A stretch of 64,000 nt of DNA from JABJGO01 sp963921245 (GCA_963921245.4 CAWUEY030000001.1:2232001-2296000), one strand, 5' to 3'. Positions 1-8,616 are shown, counted from the stretch's first letter. The notes: generated from the sequence alone by a model not told the origin. Numbers and translations: made by a program.

Positions 1-1
1 G

Positions 2-328
2 ACCGTCGCGGGCCTGTTTCTGCTGTGTCTGGTGCTGGCACCATTGGCGCAAAGCATTCCCGCCTATGCGACCGGCCCGGCGCTGGTGTTTGTCGCCACG
101 TTCTTTGTCAGGAACCTGACCCGTATCGACTGGGATGACGTCACAGAATTCGCGCCTGCCATGCTGGCCGCTATTCACATGCCGCTGACGTTCAGCATTG
201 CCAACGGTATCGCCATCGGGTTCATTGTTTATGCGGTGGTCAAGGTTGCGACCGGGCGCATGAGCGATGTCAATCCCGCCGTCATCGGCGTCGCCGGCCT
301 GGGTGTCCTGCACTACGTGTTTGGATAA
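2..328 (+). CDS. NCS2/AzgA-type purine permease, C-terminal part (cut by window start)
   Basis: Only the last 108 codons are present; the reading frame is open from base 2, so the gene begins outside the window. The product resembles the C-terminus of AzgA-type hypoxanthine/guanine/adenine permeases, proton symporters of the inner membrane. Visible are hydrophobic segments at the start of the fragment and around FSIANGIAIGFIVYAVVKV, the short motif PALVFVATFFVRN, and an acidic stretch IDWDDVTEFAPA followed by MPLTFSIANGI, which is typical of this family just before its last helix. The frame ends in TAA. Substrate choice among purines cannot be read from this fragment. Confidence 0.8.
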   Translation, partial: TVAGLFLLCLVLAPLAQSIPAYATGPALVFVATFFVRNLTRIDWDDVTEFAPAMLAAIHMPLTFSIANGIAIGFIVYAVVKVATGRMSDVNPAVIGVAGLGVLHYVFG

Positions 329-357
329 GGCGGGAATACTGACGTCTGTTGTATAGC

Positions 358-434
358 TGGTGCGCCCGGCAGGATTCGAACCTGCGACCCCAGGATTAGG
401 AATCCTGTGCTCTATCCGACTGAGCTACGGGCGC
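358..434 (-). tRNA. tRNA-Arg (anticodon CCT)
   Basis: Read on the minus strand this is a complete cloverleaf: acceptor stem GCGCCCG paired with CGGGCGC, D arm with CTCAGTCGGATAGAGC, anticodon stem CAGGA/TCCTG around loop TTCCTAA, and T arm with the invariant GGTTCGAATCC. The anticodon CCT decodes AGG arginine. The discriminator base is A, and the 3' CCA is encoded in the genome (bases 358-360). The gene stands alone, with no neighbouring tRNA or rRNA. Confidence 0.97.
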
Positions 435-492
435 GCTGATCGTTTCTATATCACAGGGCCCGCGCGGCGGACCAGCCGGGAATCAACTGTCC

Positions 493-531
493 GGATCAGA
501 TGCCCGTATCAGATGCCCGGATCAAATGCCC
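493..531. repeat. Three 13-bp tandem repeats in intergenic DNA
   Basis: Three adjacent 13-bp units read GGATCAGATGCCC (493-505), GTATCAGATGCCC (506-518) and GGATCAAATGCCC (519-531). They differ from one another at one or two positions. They lie in the 212-bp gap between the tRNA and the phosphatase gene, which otherwise shows nothing recognisable. No coding role is apparent. Confidence 0.8.
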
Positions 532-646
532 GGGCCGCTTCGGTCCGCCCCGTCCCGCTCTGACAGGTGTTTGGCGTTGCCCTCGGTGCCGGGTGCCGAT
601 ACGCTGACGCCCGAACAACAAAAAATACGCTCAGGGAGAGGGGCCC

Positions 647-1150
647 ATGCCCATACTGTTTCTGCTCCGGCACGCCAAGGCAGCGGGTATGCCCGAAAGC
701 GGATCAAATTTCGACCGTCCCCTGCACGAGCGCGGCATTGAACAGTGTACTGCTCTGCGCGACCACATTCGCGAAAACGGCATTATTCCCGATGTTATCG
801 TGTGTTCGCCCGCGGTGCGAACCCGTGAAACCCTGGACCACCTGCGCGACGCCTGGGACCGTGATATCCCTGTGGATTTTGCCGACACTATCTATGAGGC
901 CCATCCCGAAGAAATCCGCCGCGCCATCGCCGCGCACGCCGGGCGTTACCAATCCATCATGGTTATCGGTCATAATCCGGGCATTCAGATGCTGGCCATG
1001 GCCCTCAGCAGCAATCGAACGGGTGCCGCCTGTCTGGAAGCGGCCCGCGGGTTCCCGACGGGCGGGCTGGCCAGGCTCGAGGTCCATCGCGAACTGTGGG
1101 ACGATGTGGAACCGGCCAAGTTTACGTTCCTCAAGATGTTCCGGCCGTGA
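647..1150 (+). CDS. SixA-like histidine phosphatase
   Basis: This 167-residue protein belongs to the histidine phosphatase (phosphoglycerate-mutase-like) superfamily and is close in size and motif to SixA, a protein phosphohistidine phosphatase. The N-terminal signature LLRHAKA places the catalytic histidine at residue 9 beside Arg8; SPAVRTRET supplies a second arginine near residue 58, and the second conserved histidine is His109 in VIGHNPGIQML. The chosen ATG follows a strong ribosome site (AGGGAGAGG). It is monocistronic and converges on the ABC transporter operon. The actual substrate is unknown; E. coli SixA acts on a phosphotransferase protein, which is knowledge of the family only. Confidence 0.85.
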   Translation: MPILFLLRHAKAAGMPESGSNFDRPLHERGIEQCTALRDHIRENGIIPDVIVCSPAVRTRETLDHLRDAWDRDIPVDFADTIYEAHPEEIRRAIAAHAGRYQSIMVIGHNPGIQMLAMALSSNRTGAACLEAARGFPTGGLARLEVHRELWDDVEPAKFTFLKMFRP

Positions 1151-1350
1151 TAGCGACCATGCCGCCGCGCCGTGGGTATTGGCTTTTACACAGAAATGCG
1201 GTGATTGAGCGCGGTCCGTCAGACAACGGGGGGTGCTCAAACCCGGTTTGGTGACTGGCACAGGGAAATGCAGTGATGATTTCCATGTCGGCGGGGCCTG
1301 CGCAAGCGTAAGCCGTGTCGGCGCGGGCCTGACGTCTCTTATCCAAACCG

Positions 1351-3381
1351 CTATTCAAACAGCGGATGATGGCAACTTACCACCCGGCCATCACTCAATG
1401 GTGTATCCGCCGGGCGTTCCACCTTGCATTTTTCCGTCGCGTAGGGGCACCGCGTATGGAATTCGCACCCCGCTGGCCGATTGGTCAGGCTCGGGACCTC
1501 ACCTTCAATGGATACCAGTGTGCGCCGTTTATCGGGGTCCGGTTGCGGGACACCTTTTACCAGCGCTTCCGTATAGGGATGGGCAGGGTTCTCAAAAATC
1601 TTTTCACAGTCACCGCGCTCAACGAGACGCCCCAGATACATAATCGCAAGCTTGTCACTGATATGCCTGACCACGGGCAGATTGTGACTGATAATCAGAT
1701 AGCCCAGGCCATGCGTGTTCTGCAGATCATTCATCAAATTGAGAATTTCACCCTGAACAGACACATCGAGACCGGCTGTGGGCTCATCCGCGATAATCAG
1801 TTTTGGATTCAACGCCAACGCCCGGGCAACACCGACCCGCCGCGCCTGACCGCCGGAAAGCTCATGGGGATAGCGCGACAGAAAGTTATTGGGCAGCCGA
1901 ACCATGTCGCACAGACGGTCGGCCTCTTCGTCCAGGTTTACGGGGATGCCATGAATCTCAAACGGCTCGACAATCAGTGACTTTACTGTTTGACGGGGAC
2001 TCAGAGAGCCGACCGGATCCTGGAACATCATCGCCATATCGCGCCGAAGCGGCATGAACTGTTTGGGTGACAGCGCCAGCACGTCCCGTCCCTCAAACAG
2101 GGCGGTGCCGGATTTCGCCTTGACCAGACCAAGGATTGCGCGACCAAGCGTGGTTTTCCCGGAGCCGCTTTCGCCGACCAGTCCAAGGGTTTCACCTTTG
2201 CGAAGGTCAAGCGAGGCGTTCAGAACGGCATCCACATAGGGCTCTTTAACACCCTTCAGCGCGGCTTTCACCGGCCCCATGATCTCAAATCGGACACACA
2301 GGTCGTTAACATCCAGCAACGTTTCGCCCAACCGGGATTTTTCAACCGGCTCGTCACCCGAAAGACGAGAGCCGGAATCCAATGATGCGGCCTGGGCGGG
2401 TGCCGATTGTTCGTCTGCCAGCAGATGACAGCGCGAGACATGTCCCGCCGCACCAACAGCATGGGCCTCCGGCTGCCGCGTGTGGCAATTTTCCATGGCC
2501 GCCTGACAACGGTTGGCAAACACGCATCCCGTCGGGCGAACATGCAGATCAGGAATATCCCCGGGGATAACCGGCAGGAGCCGTGACTTGCCTGTCTCCC
2601 GCGCCGGATCGCATTCCAGCAATGCTCTGGTATAGGGGTGTGACGGGTTGTAGAAAATTTCCCGAACATCGCCATACTCGACAACTTCGCCCGCATACAT
2701 CACCACCACTTCGTCACACAGTTCGGCGATCAGACCCAGATTATGGGATACAACCATGATGGTGGCCTGCATTTCTGTCTGCAATTCCCGAATCAGGTGG
2801 ATGATCTGGGCTTCCATGGTGACATCAAGAGCGGTGGTCGGCTCGTCCGCAATCAACAGCAACGGGTCCATCATCAAAGCCATGGCTATGCCTGCCCGTT
2901 GCCGCATCCCGCCGCTGAACTGATGAGGATATTGAACGATGCGGCTCTCGGGATCAGGAATACCCACGCGCCGCATGATATTGATGGCGCGCTCCTTTTT
3001 CTCTGCGTCTGCCATACCGGACCGGCGATAGAGCAGGTCCTTCATCTGTTGCTGATAGGACAACACCGGTGACTGCGACGTCATCGGGTCCTGAAACACG
3101 ATGGATATATCCTCGCCACGAACGGCCTGAATTTGATTGTCCGGTGCACTCAACAGATCCTGGCCATTGAACATGGCCCGGCCGCTTTCGATGACACCGT
3201 TGCCCGCCAGCAATCGGGTAATTGTCCAGATAACCGTGCTTTTTCCCGAGCCGCTTTCACCAACGATCCCGACGCTCTTGCCCCTGGGCACCTGGAAATT
3301 GATATCGCGCAGGACATGAACCCTGCCGCGCGGGGTTTTGAAATCGACGTTGAGACCCTGAATATCGAGAAGCGCTCCCAT
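1351..3381 (-). CDS. Oligopeptide ABC importer, fused DppD-DppF-type double ATPase
   Basis: One 676-residue polypeptide carries both ATPases of a dipeptide/oligopeptide/nickel-class importer. The first domain (about residues 1-330) has Walker A GESGSGKST (41-49), signature FSGGMRQR and Walker B LLLIADEP. The second (about 350-676) has GESGSGKTT, LSGGQARR and LIIADEP. Each half ends in the short cysteine-bearing oligopeptide-ABC extension (GCVFANRC and GCEFHTRC). In many bacteria these are separate genes. It lies 3 bp downstream of the second permease and is last in the minus-strand operon. Substrate cannot be told from sequence. Confidence 0.92.
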   Translation of the reverse strand: MGALLDIQGLNVDFKTPRGRVHVLRDINFQVPRGKSVGIVGESGSGKSTVIWTITRLLAGNGVIESGRAMFNGQDLLSAPDNQIQAVRGEDISIVFQDPMTSQSPVLSYQQQMKDLLYRRSGMADAEKKERAINIMRRVGIPDPESRIVQYPHQFSGGMRQRAGIAMALMMDPLLLIADEPTTALDVTMEAQIIHLIRELQTEMQATIMVVSHNLGLIAELCDEVVVMYAGEVVEYGDVREIFYNPSHPYTRALLECDPARETGKSRLLPVIPGDIPDLHVRPTGCVFANRCQAAMENCHTRQPEAHAVGAAGHVSRCHLLADEQSAPAQAASLDSGSRLSGDEPVEKSRLGETLLDVNDLCVRFEIMGPVKAALKGVKEPYVDAVLNASLDLRKGETLGLVGESGSGKTTLGRAILGLVKAKSGTALFEGRDVLALSPKQFMPLRRDMAMMFQDPVGSLSPRQTVKSLIVEPFEIHGIPVNLDEEADRLCDMVRLPNNFLSRYPHELSGGQARRVGVARALALNPKLIIADEPTAGLDVSVQGEILNLMNDLQNTHGLGYLIISHNLPVVRHISDKLAIMYLGRLVERGDCEKIFENPAHPYTEALVKGVPQPDPDKRRTLVSIEGEVPSLTNRPAGCEFHTRCPYATEKCKVERPADTPLSDGRVVSCHHPLFE

Positions 3382-3384
3382 ACG

Positions 3385-4296
3385 CTAGCGCCCCTTCCGC
3401 AATCTGGGGTCAAACACGTCACGCAAGGCTTCGCCAAGGAACGTAAAACCAAGTGTCGTCAACACCAGAGGGATCCCGCCGGCGATCACGGGCCAGGGTG
3501 TCTGGCGGATAATCAGGTAACCTTCGTTCAGGACGGTACCCCAGCTGGAGGTTGGCGGCTGCACGCCGAGACCGAGGAAACTGAGACCTGCTTCCACCGT
3601 AACGACAATGGGGACGTCCATGGCGGCGAGGATCAATAACGGGCCGATCACATTCGGCATGATGTGACGGAACAGCATTCGTGGCAGGCTGGCACCCAGG
3701 GATTTTTCGGCCAGTATGAATTCCGTATTCTTCAGAGCCATGGTGCTGGTCCGGGCCAGGCGGGCATATCCCGGAATGGTCGTAACGATAACAATGGCGA
3801 GTACAAGCTTAAGACTGGGCCCCAGCAAGGCAACCGCAGCAAGCGCCAACACGACGGTCGGGAACGAACGGATCGCATCGAACAACAGAAGCAACAGATT
3901 ATCCAGCCACTGCGGGCCGTACCCGGCCAGCATGCCAAGAACCAGCCCCACGACCAGGGATATGGAAACGCCAATAGCGGCGACCTTCAGCGCAACCCGT
4001 CCGCCATAGAGGACCCGCGAAAAAGTATCGCGACCCAACTGGTCCGTACCGGCCCAATGATCCGCCGTCGGGCCTGAAAGCCTGTTGGGAATATCCATGG
4101 CAAGCGGGTCATGGGTCGCCAGAAAGGGCGCAAATATTGCACTGGCAAAAAACAGCACAACCAGGACCAGCCCGAACACCCCCATGGGGTTCTGTAAAAA
4201 CAGGGTGAGCTTTTCGCGCCCGACACTATAGGGCCGTTTCTCAACGTCCTTTTCTGCGCCTTCTTCGACGGCGGTTTTAGAGCGTATCTCTGACAC
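3385..4296 (-). CDS. Oligopeptide-type ABC importer permease (DppC-like)
   Basis: This is the second inner-membrane permease of the importer. It has the OppC/DppC layout: a cytoplasmic N-terminus, a first helix (FGLVLVVLFFASAIFAPFL), the motif HWAGTDQLGRDTFSRVLYG, several helices, and the EAA loop EKSLGASLPRMLFRHIMPN that contacts the ATPase. The open frame extends upstream to 4524, but that part lies entirely inside the preceding permease gene and is low-quality sequence. A GTG at 4296 gives a 303-residue protein of normal family length and a 20-bp overlap with the upstream gene, which suggests translational coupling. The start is therefore inferred. Confidence 0.87.
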   Translation of the reverse strand: MSEIRSKTAVEEGAEKDVEKRPYSVGREKLTLFLQNPMGVFGLVLVVLFFASAIFAPFLATHDPLAMDIPNRLSGPTADHWAGTDQLGRDTFSRVLYGGRVALKVAAIGVSISLVVGLVLGMLAGYGPQWLDNLLLLLFDAIRSFPTVVLALAAVALLGPSLKLVLAIVIVTTIPGYARLARTSTMALKNTEFILAEKSLGASLPRMLFRHIMPNVIGPLLILAAMDVPIVVTVEAGLSFLGLGVQPPTSSWGTVLNEGYLIIRQTPWPVIAGGIPLVLTTLGFTFLGEALRDVFDPRLRKGR

Positions 4297-5221
4297 GGGG
4301 ATCCAGCCATGAAACAACAATATCGGCGACGAGGGTAACAACCACGTACATGCCGATGGTGACCAGCACAGCGCCCTGCACCACCGGGAAATTTCGGGCG
4401 AGCACCATGTCGTAAATGATTTTGCCAACGCCGGGCCGGGTGAAAATAATCTCGGCAAACACTGTACCGGACAACAACCCGCCGAAGCCGACACCCACCA
4501 GGGTAATCGTCGGTAGGATGGCAACCTTCAGGGCATAGCGATAAACGACCGTATTGGATGTCAATCCAAAGGCGCGGGCAGACCGGATATAGTTTTCGCC
4601 CATGACCTCGAGCATTGACGCGCGAACCATTCGGGCAAGATAACCGACCCAACCCAGACCCACGGCAAAAGCAGGTAGAATCAGATGATAAATCTGATCG
4701 AGGATATCACCTTCATCCCCGGCGCCAAGAACCGGCATCCAGCGCAGTGAAATGGCAAATATGAGGATGGCCCAGATCGAAACCAGAAAGGATGGCACGG
4801 CAATGGTGCCGACCGATAGAATGCCGGTCACCCGATCCAGAAATGAATTGGGCCGAATAGCAGAGAAACAACCAAGCGGAATACCCAACAATGCCGACCA
4901 TCCCAGTGCGGCCACCGCCAGCGTGATGGTATAGGGCAACTGTTCGGCCATGGTCCGCGATACTTCACGATTTGAAAAAACATCCCGCCCCAGATCGCCC
5001 TGCAACACGTTTCCGACAAAAATGCCGAATTGATAATAAAGCGGTTTATCCAGATGCATCTTGGTGGCGTATTCCGCCTGTACCTCAGGCGTTGCCCGCG
5101 GGCCGAGCGCAATACTGACCGGATCGCCGGGGATCGAATGCAACATGATGAACAGTGCCGCTATCGCCAACAGCACAATCACAACGGACAACCCGATACG
5201 TTTTATCAAATAGAACCACAT
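4277..5221 (-). CDS. Oligopeptide-type ABC importer permease (DppB-like)
   Basis: This 314-residue protein is the first permease of the importer. It starts with a typical DppB N-terminus (MWFYLIKRIGLSVVIVLLAIAALFIMLHSIPGDPV), followed by a periplasmic loop and a multi-helix transport domain. The EAA motif ENYIRSARAFGLTSNTVVYRYALKVA faces the cytoplasm. It pairs with the downstream DppC-like permease, with which it overlaps. A 66-bp gap separates it from the binding-protein gene upstream. Confidence 0.92.
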   Translation of the reverse strand: MWFYLIKRIGLSVVIVLLAIAALFIMLHSIPGDPVSIALGPRATPEVQAEYATKMHLDKPLYYQFGIFVGNVLQGDLGRDVFSNREVSRTMAEQLPYTITLAVAALGWSALLGIPLGCFSAIRPNSFLDRVTGILSVGTIAVPSFLVSIWAILIFAISLRWMPVLGAGDEGDILDQIYHLILPAFAVGLGWVGYLARMVRASMLEVMGENYIRSARAFGLTSNTVVYRYALKVAILPTITLVGVGFGGLLSGTVFAEIIFTRPGVGKIIYDMVLARNFPVVQGAVLVTIGMYVVVTLVADIVVSWLDPRVRDTL

Positions 5222-5287
5222 GGGTGTGTGAACACCTCAGGGGGTGTGGCGGGCGGCACATTGCCACCCACCAGCAACCCGTGAACC

Positions 5288-6835
5288 TTAGACAAGCTTA
5301 AAGTAGTTGAGGATCATCTCACCGGACGGCGCAAAGGCCGGATCAATATCGGCGCGAACGATGAAGACTTCCGGTTCATGCGTCAACCACACATAGGCAC
5401 CGGTTTCATCCATGATTTCCTGCATACGTTGATAGATGGCGGCGCGTTTCTGCGGGTCCGTTTCCGCAACGCCCTGGTCAAACAGGTCTTCAAACTCGTC
5501 AGAGGACCAACGTTCCCAGTTCCAGACACCGACCTGATCACGCACAAACCACTGGAATGGCTCATAAGGATCGGTACCCGCACCATAGCGCATGATCCAG
5601 AGCTCGAGATCCTTCCAGGTGTCGCCTTTGCTCTCCTGACCCATCTCCCAGAATGGACCGGAATCCAGAGGAATGATTTCCACAGTGATCCCGATCGCCG
5701 CGAGGTTGGCCTGAATGATCTGGGCGGCAAGGACGCGTTCCTGGGAATTCAGCGTGCGAAGTGTCAGGTTCAGACCCGAAGCGCCCGCTTCGTCAAGCAA
5801 TGCCCTGGCTTTTGCCGGATCATACGCGTACCCGGCGGAATCACGCTTGCCGACCAGGCCTGGGCAAACGATGCCGTAGGACGGTTCCGCCGTGCCTGAG
5901 TAAGCCCCCTGGATGACCGCGTTCTGGTCCACCGCGTGCTGGATGGCCTGCCGGATGCGAATGTCCTGAAGCTTCGGATTTTCCGTATTCATCCCCAGCC
6001 ACATGTACTGCAACGCGCCAGCAATCGCCAGTTTTGCGTTTTCAGGTGGTTCCTGCAAATAACGCGCATATGAGTTGGAGGTAATTCTCGCGCAATCCAA
6101 CTCGCCGGCCTCGAACGCCAACGCCGCCGCCTCATCCTCTGTCACAAAGATGCAGTCAATATTTGAGAACGCGGGGGCGGGCCCTGTCCAGTCAGGATTA
6201 CGCCGCAATTTCAGGCTCTGGGCCTGTTTGTGCTCGGTAATGACGTATGGGCCACAGGTAGCCGGAATATCAATGGTGTATTTTCCACCCGCCGCTTCCA
6301 CGGCTTTTTTGCACAGAATAACACCCCTACCGGAAGCGAGCGTTGCGCTCATAAACGGTGCAAACGGCTGATTGAGAACGATTGTGCCGCTGTATCTGTC
6401 TTTGATTTCCGTGCGGTCATAGGCCACGAAGTCGCCTTTCCATTCGCTCTGCGCCCCCCGATCATAGGAATAGGCCACGTCTTCGGTCGTCACTTCGCCA
6501 TTATCGCCGCTCCACATGAAACCGGGGCGCAGCGTGAAATCAATGTGCGTGGCGTCCCGGACAACAATGCTTACCACATTCGCCGTCTCCCGCCAGCCGC
6601 CTGCGCCGCCATAGTGAACCAGCGAGGGCATAACCGCCCAGTTTACATCATTGGGGGGCGACCCGCCCACGTAATAGCCGGGATCGAGGCTTTCCAGCTC
6701 ACGATCAAAACGGACGGTCAGGGTATCACCATCCGCGGAAAGCGAAATGCCCGGAAACGTGCCGGTCAAACCGGCGGCGCCGGCAAACGCCGTCGTCTGC
6801 AGAAAGTGACGTCTCGTCTGGTTCAATATGCTCAT
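5288..6835 (-). CDS. ABC importer substrate-binding protein, family 5, Tat-exported
   Basis: A 515-residue family 5 extracellular solute-binding protein, first gene of the importer operon. The N-terminus NQTRRHFLQTTAFAGAAGLTG is a twin-arginine signal, so the protein is probably folded before export to the periplasm. The mature part has family features: LTVRFDRELESLDPG near the start, DIRIRQAIQHAVDQ in the middle, and the C-terminal region around PEVFIVRADIDPAF. The ligand is unknown; family 5 proteins bind peptides, nickel, glutathione or opines. A strong ribosome site (AGGGAGAG) precedes the ATG. Its position upstream of two permeases and a double ATPase makes this a complete importer. Confidence 0.92.
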   Translation of the reverse strand: MSILNQTRRHFLQTTAFAGAAGLTGTFPGISLSADGDTLTVRFDRELESLDPGYYVGGSPPNDVNWAVMPSLVHYGGAGGWRETANVVSIVVRDATHIDFTLRPGFMWSGDNGEVTTEDVAYSYDRGAQSEWKGDFVAYDRTEIKDRYSGTIVLNQPFAPFMSATLASGRGVILCKKAVEAAGGKYTIDIPATCGPYVITEHKQAQSLKLRRNPDWTGPAPAFSNIDCIFVTEDEAAALAFEAGELDCARITSNSYARYLQEPPENAKLAIAGALQYMWLGMNTENPKLQDIRIRQAIQHAVDQNAVIQGAYSGTAEPSYGIVCPGLVGKRDSAGYAYDPAKARALLDEAGASGLNLTLRTLNSQERVLAAQIIQANLAAIGITVEIIPLDSGPFWEMGQESKGDTWKDLELWIMRYGAGTDPYEPFQWFVRDQVGVWNWERWSSDEFEDLFDQGVAETDPQKRAAIYQRMQEIMDETGAYVWLTHEPEVFIVRADIDPAFAPSGEMILNYFKLV

Positions 6836-6864
6836 TATTCTCTCCCTAAATTTTATGTTTTCTC

Positions 6865-6880
6865 TGTCCGTGGACGGACA
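6865..6880. promoter_or_regulatory. Palindrome upstream of the ABC importer operon
   Basis: The 16-bp sequence is a perfect inverted repeat, TGTCCGT then GG then ACGGACA. It lies 30 bp upstream of the binding-protein start codon, where a repressor could block transcription of the importer operon. That it is an operator is inference from symmetry and position. Confidence 0.45.
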
Positions 6881-6950
6881 AATGATCCCACTGATCTCTC
6901 AGATAGATCCAGAGTACAGGCAACCATCAAAAACATCAACCGCATCGCAC

Positions 6951-6987
6951 GACCGTGATCACCATCCATACACATGGTGATCAGGTC
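6951..6987 (-). terminator. Strong hairpin at the 3' end of hsdS
   Basis: GACC (6951-6954), one unpaired G, and TGATCACCAT (6956-6965) pair with ATGGTGATCA (6974-6983) and GGTC (6984-6987) around an 8-base loop. The stem has 14 pairs with one bulge and includes the hsdS stop codon (6981-6983). No T-run follows on either strand, so an intrinsic terminator is not certain; mRNA 3'-end protection is equally possible. Confidence 0.5.
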
Positions 6988-8129
6988 GTATCGGCGGGCG
7001 CGCTGCCGGGGAGGTCGCCATTGACCAGTTCACCGCGGAAGGCCTTGTGCAGGATGGATTGTTTGAGTTCGTTGAGCGCGTCGAGCTTTTGTTTATAGAT
7101 GGCTTCGAGGCGCCGGGTTTCTGCCGAAATTCTGTCCAACGCAGCAGCAATGCGCCTCTGTTCGGAGAGAGGTGGAAATGAAAACTCCAACTCATAAACG
7201 TCATTTCGATTGATGCCCGGCTTTACCCCTTTTGCTAATCGCGTAAGCTGCAGTGAAGAAAGACAATGAAACAAGAAAGTTAGGTCATACTTGTGCTCAT
7301 CAAATGTCACAAAATAGGTAACATCAAGTGGCCAGAAACGGCCCTCAGTCAGGTTGATCTCACCAGCCGATCCTTTCCTTCCCACAATAATGCTCTGCTT
7401 TCCATGGTAGAACCTGTCTGAGTAAGACTTGATCCCATTTGCGCCGTACACGGGATAAGAGCCAGAATCACTCCTTTCTTCCCGCGGTAATGCTTTCCCA
7501 TATTCGAGGTTGATTACATCCCCAAGTTTTTTCTCCACCCACCCATCGGCTTTTTGTGTGAAGGCGTTGTTGAGATAGCTCTCAAACAGCTCGCGGGCGT
7601 TGCTGAGGTTCTGTTCGGTGTTGGCAATGATCTTGTCAATGCCCGCAAACGCCTCATCCAGAATGCCAACAATGCGCCTCTGTTCGGGAAGCGGTGGGAG
7701 GGGGATAAGGGTGTTTTTTATCTTGGTTTGAGAAATGTTCGGCTGCGCATTGCCGGAAGCAGTGGCAACCAATTCGTTCTTTTTCAATAAAAACGTGTAA
7801 TAAATGAACTCCGGTATAGTCTGCTGATTCGGCAGGATACCGCATACAGCCTGATTTGTGCATGCTTCAAATCGAAGAATCCCCACCTGACCAGCAGTTG
7901 CCCCATACATTGCCACCAGAACGGTGTTGACGGGGAAAAGTTTTGCTGATGAGTTTTTAAGTCCAGCATCAGAAATGAAACATTTGGCTCGCCTTATGTC
8001 GCGTTGAGAAACCTCACCACTTAAGAGCCAGGGGATTGTTCCACTGTCGTAATATTCCTTCTTTGATTTTAGCGGTGTGCCCCCAGCCCCTGTCTCGCAT
8101 ACATCCCCAAGTTTCTTGGTCTCCCACAT
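6981..8129 (-). CDS. hsdS: Type I restriction-modification specificity subunit (HsdS), orphan
   Basis: HsdS gives type I restriction enzymes their DNA target sequence and bridges two HsdM subunits. This 382-residue protein has the full layout: target-recognition domain 1 (about 1-150), a central conserved helix region with PLPPLPEQRRIVGILDEA (about 150-205), target-recognition domain 2 (about 212-335), and a C-terminal conserved helix with PPLSEQRRIAAALDRI and ALNELKQSILHKAF. The ATG at 8129 was chosen over the longer frame (8192) because AAGGGGGG precedes it. No hsdM or hsdR lies in the window. The coding sequence is visibly more AT-rich than its neighbours, suggesting horizontal transfer. 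Confidence 0.9.
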   Translation of the reverse strand: MWETKKLGDVCETGAGGTPLKSKKEYYDSGTIPWLLSGEVSQRDIRRAKCFISDAGLKNSSAKLFPVNTVLVAMYGATAGQVGILRFEACTNQAVCGILPNQQTIPEFIYYTFLLKKNELVATASGNAQPNISQTKIKNTLIPLPPLPEQRRIVGILDEAFAGIDKIIANTEQNLSNARELFESYLNNAFTQKADGWVEKKLGDVINLEYGKALPREERSDSGSYPVYGANGIKSYSDRFYHGKQSIIVGRKGSAGEINLTEGRFWPLDVTYFVTFDEHKYDLTFLFHCLSSLQLTRLAKGVKPGINRNDVYELEFSFPPLSEQRRIAAALDRISAETRRLEAIYKQKLDALNELKQSILHKAFRGELVNGDLPGSAPADTT

Positions 8130-8576
8130 CACACCACCCCCCTTATGGTGCCGAGGATATCTGCCCTTGCGGCGGCAAGGCTGCACTGCCAAAACGGTGA
8201 TTTGCGAAGCCAGAGACGGCGGTATATGGATATAGGCATGAACAGAAAAACTGAGGTCTTGAGGATCAGAGGTTAAGATCAGAGATTAATCGCGGCTTTT
8301 ACCGCGCGGCACATGTTTCCCCTCGGTATCGGGTCACGGGTTGAGGGCCATAAGTTGAAAGAAAGAGTATGAAACAGGCGCTTTGTTTGCAAGGGTTCCT
8401 GAGCGGTGTCGTTTGAAGAGTACAAAAAGACTGAGCGCCGCTATGGGGCGTTCTTTACCCGCGCCCGCACGGCCTGCGACACTCAGGAAAGCGACGGGGC
8501 GGAAAGCGGCTTGGCGGCAGGCTACTTAACGGAAAGCGCCCGCACAAAAACAGCGTTTATCCTCATCCCCGTCCCT
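8130..8576. other. Gap upstream of hsdS and the DMSP operon, no clear gene
   Basis: On the minus strand a 36-codon frame (about 8129-8237, starting MPISIYRRLWLRK) ends in a TGA that overlaps the hsdS ATG. It could be a leader peptide or the remains of a lost upstream hsd gene, but I do not recognise it. A 62-codon plus-strand frame (8406-8594) has no family resemblance and runs through the promoter, so it is not called. The rest holds no RNA gene that I can see. Confidence 0.4.
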
Positions 8577-8602
8577 TATAATCTGATCACCTGATCTGAT
8601 CA
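8577..8602 (+). promoter_or_regulatory. Likely -10 element and repeated TGATC operator of the DMSP operon
   Basis: A perfect TATAAT at 8577-8582 is followed at once by three close TGATC copies (8584-8588, 8592-8596, 8597-8601); the first and third are extended to palindromic TGATCA. The dmdA start codon is 15 bp beyond. No convincing -35 hexamer is visible, which fits activator-dependent transcription. A regulator binding the TGATC repeats is inference. Confidence 0.45.
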
Positions 8603-8616
8603 TCCGAGGTTAATTG

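Noticed and set aside
1366..1980. 204-codon plus-strand frame opposite the fused ATPase
   Set aside because: Antisense to conserved ABC motifs; no motif of its own.
3664..4077. 137-codon plus-strand frame opposite the DppC-like permease
   Set aside because: Gln/Arg/His-rich shadow typical of antisense frames over membrane-protein genes.
4297..4524. Upstream extension of the DppC-like frame to 4524
   Set aside because: The extra 76 residues lie inside the preceding permease gene and are not permease-like; GTG 4296 gives the normal length.
8406..8594. 62-codon plus-strand frame (MSFEEYKKTERRYGAFF) before dmdA
   Set aside because: It has a GTG start without a good ribosome site, no family resemblance, and runs over the TATAAT of the DMSP promoter.
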